Below, in pieces: positions 31,401-38,345 of a DNA stretch of 64,000 bases. The translations under genes and the position numbers were made by a program. The DNA is from Mermis nigrescens. Its lineage: Eukaryota; Nematoda; Enoplea; Mermithida; Mermithidae. Positions within the stretch are counted from its first letter, which is position 1. Each line of letters opens with the position of its first letter. The notes below the pieces were generated by a model. The model saw only the letters and a list, made by a program, of their open reading frames with translations. It searched no databases and had not been told where the DNA came from. Where the stretch lies: contig JAVLUZ010000145.1 of the NCBI GenBank assembly GCA_036768485.1, positions 16,891,026 to 16,955,025 on the forward strand. Reading direction: 5' to 3'.

Positions 31401-32607
31401 AAGAAATTTCCATAAAATAACGTTTAGGCGCAGGCCTTCTTGCTTACTTTTGTACTCATGGCGTAAATGCAACCAAACCTTGTATGCAGCTCATCACCGT
31501 AAATTTCATGTAAGCAAATAGTCCTAAGAAGCAAAAATTAGAAATCTTTCACAAAAAAATAGCTGATGTATCGGATGTTTGCATACTACTCTAATAAAAT
31601 TGCAATTTTTTGTTAAAATTTAGGATAGCGTTAATTTGAAATCAATCTTATCGCATTTTTCCTCTTTTTACTCATATGATGAAAATTACTAAGTAGTGGT
31701 GTACCGGGGCCGCCTTTATTGCCGGGGTCGGGGCCTGGGCCCCGGCGCAGGGGTCGGGGCCCAAAGGAAGTGCTGCCAAGTCTTTTAGAATCTTTACACG
31801 CAGTACACACGTGCATAATTATATGATTTCACGCATCAACAGTTAATTAAAGTCGGTATAAGATGTGTGGAAATGCGATTTGTAGATTCAGAAAACAACT
31901 GTGACTTGCAGTTGCACCATTTCAAAGGCGTGTTTCTATTTTATACTTTGAATTTTATTGAGCAGCCTGATACAGTGCACGAGTCCCACAAGTAGTGCAA
32001 CGAAACGAATGACGATGGTGTAAAATATTATGCAATGCACTCAAATATCGATTGATTAATACCATTAAGATTCAGGAAAGCGCAGCATTAACTTTGACTA
32101 TTGATTGAATGCAAATTTGTTGATATGTTTGAAATAAAAGTTGAATAAAGCTGATGTTTTATGAATACCAATCACCTCATATTTGAAAGTTGAATGCGTT
32201 AAAATGTCAAAACAGTTCCCCTAGCATGATTACTGTATGCAGGAGTAATTTTAATTCAGACTGGCCATAATTCGGCATAATGGGTCACTTAAATCTCTGC
32301 TAGAACGTTGAATATATAAGGCGCCGGGGCCCCCTGGCCCGGGGCCCCGGCGCTGGGGCCAGGCCCCGGTACAGCTCTATTACTAATTGTGTACGTAAAC
32401 GAAGTTTTAAAACGTTTTTACGATTTTTGTCAAACAGGAGTGGACTCCCATTACGGTGCCAAAGGCGTGAGGCGCATAGTACATCAATCAAGCGGTGGCT
32501 GTAGCATAACTTTTCAATTTACTTACGCCGCTGGCAACAATAACGGAACTTCGGTCGAAGATGGCCAAATTCCAGAAATTATATTCTACACGAAAATTAG
32601 TTCCTGA
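2483..32607 (+). CDS. BTBD2: BTBD1/BTBD2-like BTB-BACK-PHR protein, 11-exon gene span
   Basis: Likely a cytoplasmic substrate adaptor for Cullin-3 ubiquitin ligases, as known for BTB-BACK-PHR proteins. The model joins exons 2483-2752, 5700-6013, 7615-7835, 8546-8676, 10421-10622, 13083-13369, 18048-18165, 18759-18945, 20064-20151, 29823-29969 and 32438-32607, giving about 711 residues. The order is an acidic disordered N-terminus (~1-275), BTB (~278-395, beginning [13 protein letters not shown]), BACK (~400-515, with [19 protein letters not shown]) and a C-terminal PHR domain (~560-711, with [13 protein letters not shown] and [14 protein letters not shown]). The PHR match to vertebrate BTBD1/BTBD2 is very close. 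Vertebrate BTBD2 is ~525 residues, so the extra length is N-terminal. All junctions agree in phase except exon 10/11, which is one base short. Intron 9 uses a GC donor. The introns are filled with mobile elements. The family call is firm; exons 1-2 are less certain. Confidence 0.9.
2773..3211 (+). mobile_element. CATAGG-family MITE, BTBD intron 1
   Basis: It opens CATGCACATAGGGGGGTGAG and closes CCTTGTGCACCTATG. Between these lie the family markers GGGTATTACCC, ACTGTCCGGCGATTTTGAGC and a GGCGCTTCGCGCC hairpin near 2913. An inverse copy at 17006-17407 has a perfect 8-bp duplication. Here the flanks do not clearly repeat, so the copy is old. Confidence 0.65.
3650..4945. repeat. Long foldback: ~550-bp inverted arms
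   Basis: Left arm ~3655-4190 and right arm ~4385-4932 are near-identical in reverse orientation. Landmarks are AATGTGCTGACTG at the left edge against CAGTCAGCACATT at the right, and the CGGCGCGAAGCGCCG hairpin at 3912-3926 against 4660-4674. A ~200-bp loop separates the arms. The right arm and its downstream sequence to ~5200 are homologous to 54470-55500 in the large hAT-like element, so this is probably a rearranged relative. It lies in BTBD intron 1. Confidence 0.8.
5433..5647 (-). mobile_element. CATACATG-ended MITE, inverse copy
   Basis: It starts CATACATGTAGAGGCTCAAA and ends CTGTCACATG. Its interior resembles 1843-2059 in reverse (GGCCAAAAACGGTC, GGGGGAGGGGGTCAAAAATT). It ends about 50 bp before BTBD exon 2. 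No clear target duplication. Confidence 0.55.
5700..6013 (+). CDS. BTBD2: BTBD gene, putative exon 2
   Basis: The frame begins [20 protein letters not shown] and ends at AGFYR before the donor GTGCAT at 6014. It starts in phase 0 after a weak acceptor (GTTGAAG) that lacks a pyrimidine tract, so the 5' edge may be elsewhere. The 3' edge ends in phase 2, and AG plus the first G of exon 3 restores an Arg codon. It is rich in Ser, Glu and Gly with an acidic block ([13 protein letters not shown]), so it is probably an unstructured linker. Confidence 0.55.
6422..7007 (+). mobile_element. 586-bp hAT-like MITE (CAGGCCCGT ends), perfect TSD
   Basis: The left end CAGGCCCGTGGCCAGGAT pairs with the right end CTTGGCTACGAGCCTG. 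It is flanked by CATATGTA at 6414-6421 and 7008-7015. It carries two hairpin-type motifs (near 6741 and 6826). It lies within BTBD intron 2 and has no coding capacity, so it would need a transposase in trans. Confidence 0.9.
7110..7515 (+). mobile_element. CATACATG-family W MITE, degraded copy
   Basis: It holds the family order GAAATTCTGAGGGGTTGAAA, CAAAATATAGTCAAAAAATT, the hairpin-related GGCGCGAAGCG at 7326, and TACATCATGTACA at the end. It lies just upstream of BTBD exon 3. No target duplication is visible. Confidence 0.6.
7615..7835 (+). CDS. BTBD2: BTBD gene, exon 3
   Basis: The acceptor TTTTACAG precedes 7615 and the donor GTTTGT follows 7835. The translated stretch [19 protein letters not shown] is followed by Ser/Thr/Ala-rich sequence ending [11 protein letters not shown]. 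It ends in phase 1, and G joined to CA of exon 4 gives Ala, leading directly into the BTB exon. It is a low-complexity region before the BTB fold with high third-position GC compared with the flanking introns. Confidence 0.7.
8229..8452 (+). mobile_element. CATACATG-ended MITE, degraded copy
   Basis: It reads ACATGTAACAGAGATGG at the left and TTGAGCCATTACTACATG at the right. The same interior as 1843-2059 includes GGGGGATCTCCCACCC and TTTTTTGCCAAAAAA. It lies in BTBD intron 3, about 90 bp before exon 4. Confidence 0.6.
8546..8676 (+). CDS. BTBD2: BTBD gene, exon 4 (start of BTB domain)
   Basis: The exon lies between the acceptor AATTCAG and the donor GTGACG. It encodes [19 protein letters not shown] followed by [20 protein letters not shown], the characteristic opening of the BTBD1/2/3/6 BTB fold ([19 protein letters not shown]). 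It ends in phase 0 after GRGEQ, just before the conserved VPAHK segment supplied by exon 5. Confidence 0.9.
8677..10420. other. BTBD intron 4 contents
   Basis: The first ~800 bp shows nothing recognisable. About 9465-9720 is an old CAGTGTTTT-family fragment (TGTACATTTTGTACATGCAA, GGTGCGAAGTGCC). Around 9770-9870 is a CATAGG-family fragment with GGTAATACCCCTCTCACCCC. About 10165-10345 is the right half of another CAGTGTTTT-family copy ending TACAAAAAAAACACTG. Confidence 0.55.
10421..10622 (+). CDS. BTBD2: BTBD gene, exon 5 (BTB core)
   Basis: This exon sits in a frame with no long open run outside it. After the acceptor GAATTTAG it reads [20 protein letters not shown], then [20 protein letters not shown], then [11 protein letters not shown]. 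These are the BTB dimer-interface elements of the family (VPAHK, VGS, F.AMF, F...LKY.Y). The donor is GTTATT at 10623. It ends in phase 1, and G joins CC of exon 6 to give Ala of the LY.AKKY motif. Confidence 0.92.
10623..12084. other. BTBD intron 5, proximal part
   Basis: The only repeat I recognise is a CATAGG-family fragment around 11030-11175, with AACTGCTCGACAGTACCTGA and GGGTAATACCCCGCTCTCAC. The rest is AT-rich without a supported feature. Confidence 0.45.
12314..12731 (+). mobile_element. 418-bp CAGTGTTTT-family MITE, perfect TSD
   Basis: It starts CAGTGTTTTTTATATAAGG and ends AATACAAAAAAACACTG. It is flanked by AACCGTAC at 12306-12313 and 12732-12739. It contains the palindrome CTTTGTACATGTACAAAG near 12654 and a degenerate hairpin near 12507. 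It is inserted near the end of an older repeat (about 12085-12305) that resembles 47513-47756. Confidence 0.9.
13083..13369 (+). CDS. BTBD2: BTBD gene, exon 6 (BTB end and BACK start)
   Basis: The acceptor CTTTTAG is at 13076-13082 and the donor GTAAGC at 13370. It encodes [20 protein letters not shown] and then [20 protein letters not shown], ending [11 protein letters not shown], the standard 3-box/BACK region of BTBD proteins. It ends in phase 0. An upstream ATG-containing reading in the same frame lies in the intron's 3' end and is not needed. Confidence 0.93.
13905..15262 (-). pseudogene. Broken RTE-type LINE reverse transcriptase
   Basis: The minus strand encodes a non-LTR reverse transcriptase in pieces. 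At the 5' side are [16 protein letters not shown] and [18 protein letters not shown], then [17 protein letters not shown], then [10 protein letters not shown] with the catalytic YADD at 14717-14728. Next come [13 protein letters not shown] and [22 protein letters not shown], and a C-terminal [16 protein letters not shown] region. That order and the KYLG and YGSE motifs fit RTE-type elements, which integrate by target-primed reverse transcription. Frameshifts near 15060 and right after the YADD motif, a stop near 14660 and further decay toward 13905 make it dead. The endonuclease domain is missing (5' truncation). Confidence 0.88.
15520..16263 (+). mobile_element. 744-bp CAGTGTTTT-family element, perfect TSD
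   Basis: It starts CAGTATTGTTTTTTCC and ends GTACAAAAAAACTTTG. It is flanked by ATGTTACC at 15512-15519 and 16264-16271. It is longer than its relatives because the central part is duplicated: two hairpins (15723-15737 and ~16034) and repeated CTACTGTACCATATT segments. It lies nested in the TAGGG-ended element. Confidence 0.88.
17006..17407 (-). mobile_element. 402-bp CATAG-family MITE, perfect TSD
   Basis: It starts CATAGTTGCATATAATCAGG and ends CCTATTTGCATGTATG, flanked by ATCTATTC at 16998-17005 and 17408-17415. It is in reverse orientation relative to the copy at 2773-3211. Confidence 0.88.
17754..17953 (+). mobile_element. 200-bp CAGGCACGT-ended MITE, perfect TSD
   Basis: It starts CAGGCACGTATCTCTGG and ends CCAGCAACGTGCCTG, flanked by CCTCTCCG at 17746-17753 and 17954-17961. 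It is nested within the end of the 16849-17979 element, whose terminus is restored if this insertion is removed. Confidence 0.9.
18048..18165 (+). CDS. BTBD2: BTBD gene, exon 7 (BACK domain)
   Basis: This is a short exon between the acceptor TTTCTAG and the donor GTCATT. It encodes [20 protein letters not shown] followed by [19 protein letters not shown], matching the BACK segment LGRAL.L.R.P.MT.EEFA of the family. It starts in phase 0 exactly after exon 6 and ends in phase 1. A TACATA/CATATG microsatellite-like stretch lies immediately upstream. Confidence 0.93.
18759..18945 (+). CDS. BTBD2: BTBD gene, exon 8 (BACK to PHR)
   Basis: The acceptor TTTTTTAG and the donor GTAAAA bound it. It encodes [20 protein letters not shown], a proline-containing linker, then [20 protein letters not shown] and [10 protein letters not shown]. 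The motif C....E...RF......W.Y.G..D.I is the entry to the PHR domain. It ends in phase 2, and AA plus G of exon 9 restores Lys. Confidence 0.93.
18977..19195 (+). mobile_element. CATAC-family MITE (BTBD intron 8)
   Basis: It starts CATACATGCACATAGGG and ends CTTGTGCATCTATG. The flanks CTTTTTTT and CTTTTATT match at 7 of 8, but both are low complexity. Same family as 2773-3211. Confidence 0.7.
19231..19702 (+). mobile_element. CAGTGGCGGAT-family hAT-like MITE
   Basis: It starts CAAGGGCGGATTCATG and ends CCTTGATCCGCCACTG. The interior matches 28772-29265 and 43807-44300 (CCCCTGTCGTC near the left end, GTCAGAAAATCC near the right). The flanks AGCTAGAG and GCCAAGAG match at 5 of 8. Confidence 0.78.
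20064..20151 (+). CDS. BTBD2: BTBD gene, exon 9 (PHR domain), GC donor
   Basis: The acceptor is TTTCAAG. It encodes [20 protein letters not shown] followed by PSEYQVTIQ, almost the family consensus. The exon ends ATACAG and the intron opens with GCAAGT, the typical context of a GC-AG intron. Reading frame continuity with exon 10 (phase 0, IIHCGSGK) supports this cut. No GT donor nearby keeps the frame. Confidence 0.93.
20705..22556. repeat. 1.85-kb degenerate CCAA/CTAA tetranucleotide tract
   Basis: It is almost wholly AACC, AACT and GCCA tetramers on the + strand, with a purer CTAA block around 22280-22420. It lies in BTBD intron 9. The complementary GGTT tract is at 27788-28005 in the same intron. 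Any open frame here (Trp-Leu-Val-Gly repeats on the minus strand) is a by-product. Confidence 0.97.
22851..24045 (+). mobile_element. 1.2-kb CAGTGGCGGAT-family element, perfect TSD
   Basis: It starts CAGGAAAGGATTTAAATGGG and ends CCTAGATCAGCCACTG. It is flanked by GTTGCAGA at 22843-22850 and 24046-24053. It is a longer subfamily than the 490-bp copies and has several hairpin-like motifs (22990, 23775). No coding capacity. Confidence 0.88.
24046..25030. other. BTBD intron 9, mixed repeat remnants
   Basis: Remnants of the CAGTGTTTT family occur at about 24315-24410 (TGTATTCGGCAAAGATTTTT) and 24925-24975 (GGACCTTGTATAAAAAAACA). No gene is supported. Confidence 0.45.
25030..25700 (+). repeat. 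Tandem array of ~89-bp units, each with a GC hairpin
   Basis: Hairpin-centred units start at about 25121, 25211, 25298, 25385, 25474 and 25565, a spacing of 87-91 bp. Each has the order GCAAAATTGAGCTTAAAAG, AAAATTTTC, GGCGCTTCGCGCC (or a variant), then an ATATAATT/TTGCATT segment. Decayed relatives continue to about 26430, for example GGCGCTTCGTGCC near 26170. It lies within BTBD intron 9. Confidence 0.85.
26676..26817 (+). mobile_element. CATACATG-family short MITE
   Basis: It starts CATACTTGTAATAGGGG and ends GAGCCGTTGCATGTAT. The flanks TATACACC and AATACACC match at 7 of 8. It abuts the next element at 26825. Confidence 0.7.
26825..27023 (+). mobile_element. CATAC-family MITE
   Basis: It starts CATACATGCACACGGGG and ends CCTTGCGCATCTATG, with GGTACTGTCGGACGATTTTG inside. 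The flanking 8-mers agree at about five positions. An inverse relative follows at about 27060-27440. Confidence 0.65.
27060..27440 (-). mobile_element. CATAG-family MITE, inverse copy
   Basis: It is collinear with 17006-17407: AACGTTTTTTCGTGGTAATA, GCCGGACAGTACCTGTCCGG, GGGGAGGTAATACCCC, ending TGTGCATG. The left edge is uncertain. Confidence 0.65.
27532..27740 (-). mobile_element. CATACATG-ended MITE
   Basis: It starts CATACATGTAACGGCTCAAA and runs to GGTGGAGACATACC. The interior is the reverse of 1843-2059. No target duplication is visible. Confidence 0.6.
27788..28005. repeat. GGTT/GGCT tetranucleotide tract
   Basis: About 218 bp of TTGG and TAGTTGGT-like tetramers, complementary to the CCAA tract at 20705-22556 in the same BTBD intron. 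Confidence 0.95.
28772..29265 (+). mobile_element. 494-bp CAGTGGCGGAT-family hAT-like MITE
   Basis: It starts CACTGGCGGATTTAGAGGGG and ends CCTGGATCTGCCACTG. The flanks CTGGCACC (28764-28771) and TTGGCACC (29266-29273) match at 7 of 8. It lies within BTBD intron 9, upstream of exon 10. Confidence 0.88.
29823..29969 (+). CDS. BTBD2: BTBD gene, exon 10 (PHR domain)
   Basis: The acceptor is CTTATTAG. It encodes [20 protein letters not shown] followed by [20 protein letters not shown] and TYVASACLK, a clear PHR match. The only local GT donor (GTGATT at 29970) leaves the exon in phase 0, whereas exon 11 needs one leftover base. The family expects a Gly codon spanning the junction, so one G appears missing at the exon end. 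Confidence 0.92.
30046..30434 (+). mobile_element. 389-bp CAGGGCCGT-ended hAT-like MITE
   Basis: It starts CAGGGCCGTATGTTAGGATG and ends CCTGGATACGGACCTG. The flanks GGGCCTAG and GTGCCTAG match at 7 of 8. It lies about 75 bp after BTBD exon 10. Confidence 0.85.
30784..31243 (+). mobile_element. 460-bp CAGTGTTTT-family MITE, perfect TSD, intact hairpin
   Basis: It starts CAGTGTTTTTTTTTGCGC and ends GTACAAAAAAAACACTG. It is flanked by GGTAGAGC at 30776-30783 and 31244-31251. The perfect CGGCGCGAAGCGCCG hairpin is at 30997-31011, with a second near-perfect one at ~31099. Best reference copy of the family in this window. Confidence 0.93.
31694..32379 (+). mobile_element. 686-bp TAG-ended hAT-like element with CCGGGGCC ends
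   Basis: It starts TAGTGGTGTACCGGGGCC and ends GGCCCCGGTACAGCTCTA. The flanks TTACTAAG (31686-31693) and TTACTAAT (32380-32387) match at 7 of 8. Both ends are very GC-rich while the middle is AT-rich. It sits 58 bp upstream of BTBD exon 11. Confidence 0.85.
32438..32607 (+). CDS. BTBD2: BTBD gene, exon 11 (PHR end and stop)
   Basis: The acceptor is TCAAACAG. In the conserved frame it reads [20 protein letters not shown] and ends [20 protein letters not shown] plus YTKISS before TGA at 32605-32607. This is the invariant C-terminus of BTBD1/BTBD2. It begins two bases before the Val codon, so it needs one base from exon 10. Spliced straight to exon 10 at its GT, it would shift frame and stop after about ten codons. 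Confidence 0.92.
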
Positions 32608-34560
32608 AGCAATTACGCGCACGAATGCGATTTTTTGTGCTCAAAAGCTGTTGTCATATTGTTACATATAATTGTTCTTTGGGGGACCATCTTGTGACCA
32701 TCTAAGTTCATCATCGATTTTCGGTAAGTTCAGGCCCAAAACAATTTTAAAAAGTGTAATTTTTGGGCTCAAAATGATGAGTACGCGTCAATCACGCTTT
32801 TTCACGCAATCCTCGTTCTTTCTAGATCATAAAAACATTTTTTTTAAACTTCGAAAAATCGAAAAATTGAGTAAATTGAACAAAATATAGTCAAAAATGT
32901 GTATCCGAAAATTTGAGACTTTTGAACCAAAAGTGATCTTTAAACGCATAAAAAGGCACGTTTTTCTACAATTTTTATGAAAAATCGGCAATCCTAGGGG
33001 TAAGTCCCCCAAACGTCCCCACTCCCCCGGAACAAGTATGCTCGTGATCATTGTAAAACCTAAAAAGTTAAAATCGCGATTCAAAACTGCCAACGAGTGG
33101 TCTCATTCACAACATTGGGAGATAATCGATGATTAACAAATTTCGTTATTCTCTCTCATAGAAGAAAGTGAATCTGAATATCTTTGAAAAGCAGGAGCAG
33201 TACCGATTGAAGCATCGAGAGAATGACTGCCTTTCAAATCGGCTAACATTTTTAATCATTGAAATGATTTTTAGTAATTGTAAAAGTGGTACGGATTTTT
33301 ATGCTACATATGAACGAAAATTAGCAATAACGGTAAATTTTCGTATATTTTGTCCCGTATTAAGTTATTTTTGAACATTTTATCTTACCAAAAGCCTAGT
33401 TATGATGACTCTAAAATTCGCTTCGCGAATAATTCATCCATTTCATTAGATCACATATTGTAGAATATAATAAAAAACTAGAAAAACGTTATTTCCCTTT
33501 CCTTCATTGTAGGCTATGTGCGATATGCGCGTCGCCTGGAATGTGTACTTCTTTGAAACCTGCTCAAACAAGCACACACAAGGAACACTGCTTAAACAAA
33601 CTGCTTATTGTTCTTTTTGTTTTACTAATTTCGCAAACAAAGTAAATAGATAAGATACTAATAATTGTATTTTTCCTCTCGAATTTGTCGATCGATCAAC
33701 TTTACATATGTGCATATATTTTCTCGAAATCGCTTGAAAATGCACTCTTTGGGCCTAAATTGCTCAACAGAATCGAATTTTTGTACCTTTTTGCGGAAAT
33801 GCTAATATCCCTCTCATCGCACGCCTCTTAATGTGCATAATATGTTTTAATGTGATGAGTACGTCCTCGTCTACGCGTTTTTTAGCGATCTTTTAGTTCG
33901 GAAGTGCTAATGTTTCGGAAGCGGGCATATTTTGACTAAATGCCCTTGGATTTTCGGGAGCAGGCATATTTTGACTACTTTTTGTTAGATTTCATTTGCT
34001 TTTTCCCGAATTTTTTTTACGTTTTATGTTTTAGCAAGGTATGGCATCGTAGAAACGCCTTTCAGTGAAAAGAATTCCCATACTTCGCTACACACGCCAT
34101 GATTTGATGTAAAATTGTTTATCAAATGTTTATCATATTGATGCGTTCGCTGTAAAATGTTTCGCTGATTGTTGGTACCTAAGTACATATTTGTCGAAAC
34201 TCCACGTTCTAATAGCTTCACTATCTGTTGCTTCTTCATCTAATATTTAAAATGCAGAATGATGCATGCTCGATTAAATACTTTGCTTCTTTGTGTCTGG
34301 CATTTGTTCTCTTTGCCGTTGTTTAAGGCGTTAAGTAGCTGAAGTTATGCAATATTATTCGTAATTCAGTACTCTGACCACTGATATCAATTTGATTTCA
34401 CCACCTAGTATCTGACTCGTTTGAAATTTTAATCTCGCGTCGAGTATGTACCTAATAATTTCCGCTCGTTTCTTTCTAACAATATCTTGCATTGCACTAC
34501 AGTCGACAAAATAAAACTACGCAGACGTGTTCTTAATTCAACGCATTGACCGGTGGCAGC
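32608..34560. other. Region downstream of BTBD
   Basis: About 32745-33050 is a degraded W-family MITE (GATGAGTACGCGTCAATCAC, CAAAATATAGTCAAAAATGT). A ~20-bp direct duplication of CGGGCATATTTTGACT type occurs at 33920-33980. Otherwise I see no gene, RNA or clear element. Confidence 0.45.
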
Positions 34561-34714
34561 CATACATGGGCAACAACCAAATTCTGGGGGTCCGAAGTGG
34601 CGATTCGTCAAAAATACAACCAAAAATTCAATTCTGGCGTCCTATCGATTTTGAGGGGGTCCGCCGTTTCCTGTGGAGGTCCAGTCTAGACGCCAGCCCC
34701 CAAGCCCATGTGTG
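34561..34714 (+). mobile_element. 154-bp CATAC-ended MITE (V family)
   Basis: It starts CATACATGGGCAACAACC and ends CAAGCCCATGTGTG, with ATTCTGGGGGTCC inside. The flanks GTGGCAGC (34553-34560) and GTGGTAGC (34715-34722) match at 7 of 8. Confidence 0.75.
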
Positions 34715-35439
34715 GTGGTAGCCACATGGGTATGTACGTATATAAGCGTACTCGCTTCTTGGGGTTGGATACGCCAACCAGACTGGTTGGTTGCTGGCAC
34801 CGGAAGAAATGCTGATAATCTTATTTTTTGGTCTTTGAGATATTTTGATTCCTTAGTCTAGACGTTGTTTTGCTAGTCGCTACTACGCATGGGCATCATG
34901 GGAGCTTATACCCCCAGAGTCCGAAAGCCCCATGACTGAATTTACAATTTTGCCCCAGAATTTGGTTACTGCCCATCTTGTTACCCACATTCCTAGTGAA
35001 TTTGTGGTTTTTCTTGTAAAAAGTGACGACAAACCCGCAGAATTTTCAGTTCCCCAAAAAATTACAAACGTACGCTGCTTTACGAGGTCTTATCGGTCGT
35101 TTTCATGAAATTTTTTGTTTGAAGGCGCTGGAAGGAATGTCAAAAAGATCAAAAACGCCATTTATGACGTTTAAACTTTATTACCCTAAAAAGCCATCCT
35201 AGACATTGTACCTGTATATTGTGTGTAGGTATGTTCATATTGTATTAGGTATGTCCTAGGTACAGAGCCTGAATATTGCGGTTTATCCTTATTTTTACCA
35301 AAACAAGCCTTTTGAATACTGTTGGATCAGGTGCAATGTTGCTCAGCTGCAGAGAGAATTCTTATGGAATTTAATGATTTTTTATACGATCGTTGAGGCA
35401 AAACAATGATTGTTGAAGTCGACAATTTCGCTCAGAATG

Positions 35440-36240
35440 TCATGAAATTGCTTTAAGCGAAAATCTGTCGCGGAGCGCCAGAAAATTTGTAAAATTGCGG
35501 ATGCATAAGCTGAATAAGTGCGCGATTCCCTGCATTTGTAGCATTTGACGCGGGCTGGAAAATTTTTACAAATAATGTTGGAAAATTGTCTCTGCTCTTG
35601 AAATCATTCAAAAACCTAATTCCCTTTTCAAAACTATGGCTTCCGAGCCGCCAAGAAAGTAAATATGTAAATGTCAATATTATGTAAGTATTCCAGCGCG
35701 AGCACCGAAAAATTTGAGGAATTTTGGTAACCCAGAAATCATTGCGAATTACATTTCCATTCTTTATCTCGCCAATTATTTTGGACCAGCGGGCCCCCAA
35801 ATCCGCCTATAGGTTCATTCCTATTCCAAAAAGGGGTGAAGCTTAAAATTCTGTTGAAGAATGAATGACGACCGAATAGGAATACGCAGCACGGGAGTCT
35901 GGAGAGGGGTTGAAATTTTTAAGTGCCTTTTTGGGTTGAAAAACGATGAATACGTGAAAAATATAGTTTTCGGTGCTTCTGACGATGTTCTTCTTTCTTG
36001 AACAAAAAGTGTAAAAAATTTCGATAAATCAAAAGAAACTTGTATCAAGTGAACAGAATTTATTTAAATAGTCAAAAGATCAGTATGCAAGGTATCGAAA
36101 ATTTTGAGCATCATTCAGCTCTTGAAACTCCTTTTAAAAGTACCACTTTCAAATTTTTAGGAAAATCGCGAATTCTAAAGATTCCTGGTGGGTTGAAGCC
36201 CAACCCCCCAGATCGTGTTAGACAATGTGGTGAGGAGGCT
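35440..36240. repeat. Fragments of CAGTGGCGGAT and W families
   Basis: About 35440-35815 resembles the interior and end of the CAGTGGCGGAT family (CCCCAAATCCGCC). About 35880-36235 is a W-family copy with a decayed hairpin (GGTTGAAATTTTTAAGTGCC, ending CCAGATCGTG). No target duplications. Confidence 0.55.
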
Positions 36241-36739
36241 GCGCGCAATCTGATAATAAATCTTTTTGCCGTGAAATTCAGTGCACCTGTTCGTTAATTT
36301 TCTTAACTATAAATTGAGTGCCGAAGTATGTAGTATACGGGATATTCTTTAAAAAAGCAGAGGTGTCTAGATTCACCTTAGGGAAAATTCGTAAATTTCT
36401 AGAAAAAAGGTAGCTAAATTGAGGTTAAAGCTGAATGAAAATAAAAACATTTGCGCAAATTACTTGAAATTTACCTAACTCTGATAAGGTACCTATGTAT
36501 GTATAGTCTGTTTCATTTAACTGCGGTTTTGTGTTCAATTTAATCCGCATGGATCGGGCTACAAAAGTGGTTTAAACTTTCGATGCAGCAATGCGGTTTG
36601 GCAATAGCAAGCGTCTCACCGTAACGCGATATACTGTAGAATATCACAACTAAACTGTTAATTTAAACCAATTTTGTAGTCGCTTTTTGGTGTTGCATGT
36701 ATATTTATGCAGGGGGACATGTACGTACATATCTAGACC

Positions 36740-38345
36740 CGTATCAGGATTTTATTTCAATGAGGGCCCAAAATTTTGAGGTCAGATATTTAGAGAACCA
36801 TTATGAGATGGACAACATAAAGTCATTTTTGAGCCTATCTCAACGAGCTCTATGCACTTTTGTGCAACAATCATTGAGTGTAAAGAAATTTCAAGGTCTG
36901 ATTCATAATCTACAACTCAATAGCAACATTTTTTTGAATTTTGACACCTTTTGCTCTAAGCGGAAAAATATTTTTCAGTGTAACTTTACACTTGTGTTAA
37001 TAACGCAATATTGGGTGTATAGAAACAAAATTAACTAGGATATATAAAGCTAGGGCACATTTTAAGCATAATTAGCATGTTCCGCCTACATAGCGAAGTA
37101 GCTGAAGAAATATCGTTTTTCGTCTCGAACCCTTCACTATAAAACGATCACAGATAGGGAAATATTGCGTTAAAAGAGAAAAAATCTCACGTATTGAGAT
37201 ACTGTAAACCCCTACATTATAAAACTAATTGGACTGCGCAGAAACTAAAATTGAGTAAGATAAGCTTTAGGGCACACAAAAGAGTAAAAAACGCATATAC
37301 TTTACACTTTTGTGCAACCATCATTGAGTGGAAAGAAATTTTACGGTCAGATTCGTAATCCACAACTCAGAAGCAACATTTTTTAAAAAATTGCCGCTCC
37401 GCAAATTGTTTGATACTCAATGCTCTGGGCGGAAAAGTGTTTTTCAGTGTAAACTTTACACCTGTGCTAATAACGCAATATTGGGTGTATATAAACAAAA
37501 CAAACTATGATCCGTAACGCTTAGGTCAGGGCACATCTTAAGCATAATCAGCATGTTCCGCCTACTTAGCGGTGTGGCTTAAAAAATTTTTATGTGTCTC
37601 GAACCCTTTACACTAAAACAATCACAGACCGAGAAATATTGCGTTATAAGAAAAAACTTTATGTTTTGAGATATTGTAACCCTCTAATTATAAAATCAAT
37701 TGGAATGCATACAAACCGAAATTGGGTTAGATAGGCTTTAGGACAAGCTGAGAGTAAAAAACCCGTATACTTTACACTTTTGAGCAACAATCATTAAGTC
37801 TTAAGAAATTCTAAAGTCAGATTCGTAATCTTCAACTCAGGAACAACGTTTTTAAAAATCGGACCTCCGCAAATTGTTTGCTACCCAATGGTCAAGGCGG
37901 AAAAGTGCTTCTCAGTGTATACTTTACACTTGTGCTAATAACACAATATTGGGTGTACAGAAACAAAATAAACTGGTATCTGTAACGCTTAGGTCAGGGC
38001 ACATTTTAAGCATAATCAGCATTTTCCACCTACTTAGCAGAGTAGCTAAAAAAATTTCTTTCTTCGTCACAAACCCTTTACTCTAAACGATCACAGATCA
38101 AGAAATATTGCGTTAAAAAAGAAACAAATATGAGTTTCGATATGTTGTAATCCTCCACATTATAAAACTAATTGGACTACAAAGAAATCAAAATTGAGTG
38201 AGATAAGCCTCAAGGACACGCAGAGAGTAAAAAACCCGTATACTTTATACTTTCTGCAACAACCATTGTGTGTAAAGAAATTTTAAGGTCAGATTCATAA
38301 TCTACAGCTCGGGGGCAACATTTTTGAAAAATTGGCCTTCCGAAG
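36740..38345 (+). repeat. Tandem repeat, 450-472-bp unit, about 3.2 copies
   Basis: Units begin near 36861, 37311, 37781 and 38253 with GTGCAACAATCATTGAGTG or close variants. Each contains GGTCAGATTCGTAATC, the GGGCGGAAAAGTGTTTTTCA type of segment, and AATAACGCAATATTGGGTGT. The left edge joins a CAGGCCCGT-type end (ACCCGTATCAGGATTTTATT), so the array looks like internal amplification of such an element. Short open frames in it are not genes. Confidence 0.85.

Noticed and set aside
36697..37038. 113-codon frame at the start of the tandem array
   Set aside because: It spans an element end and the tandem repeat. Homologous frames in later units are broken, and no domain is seen.
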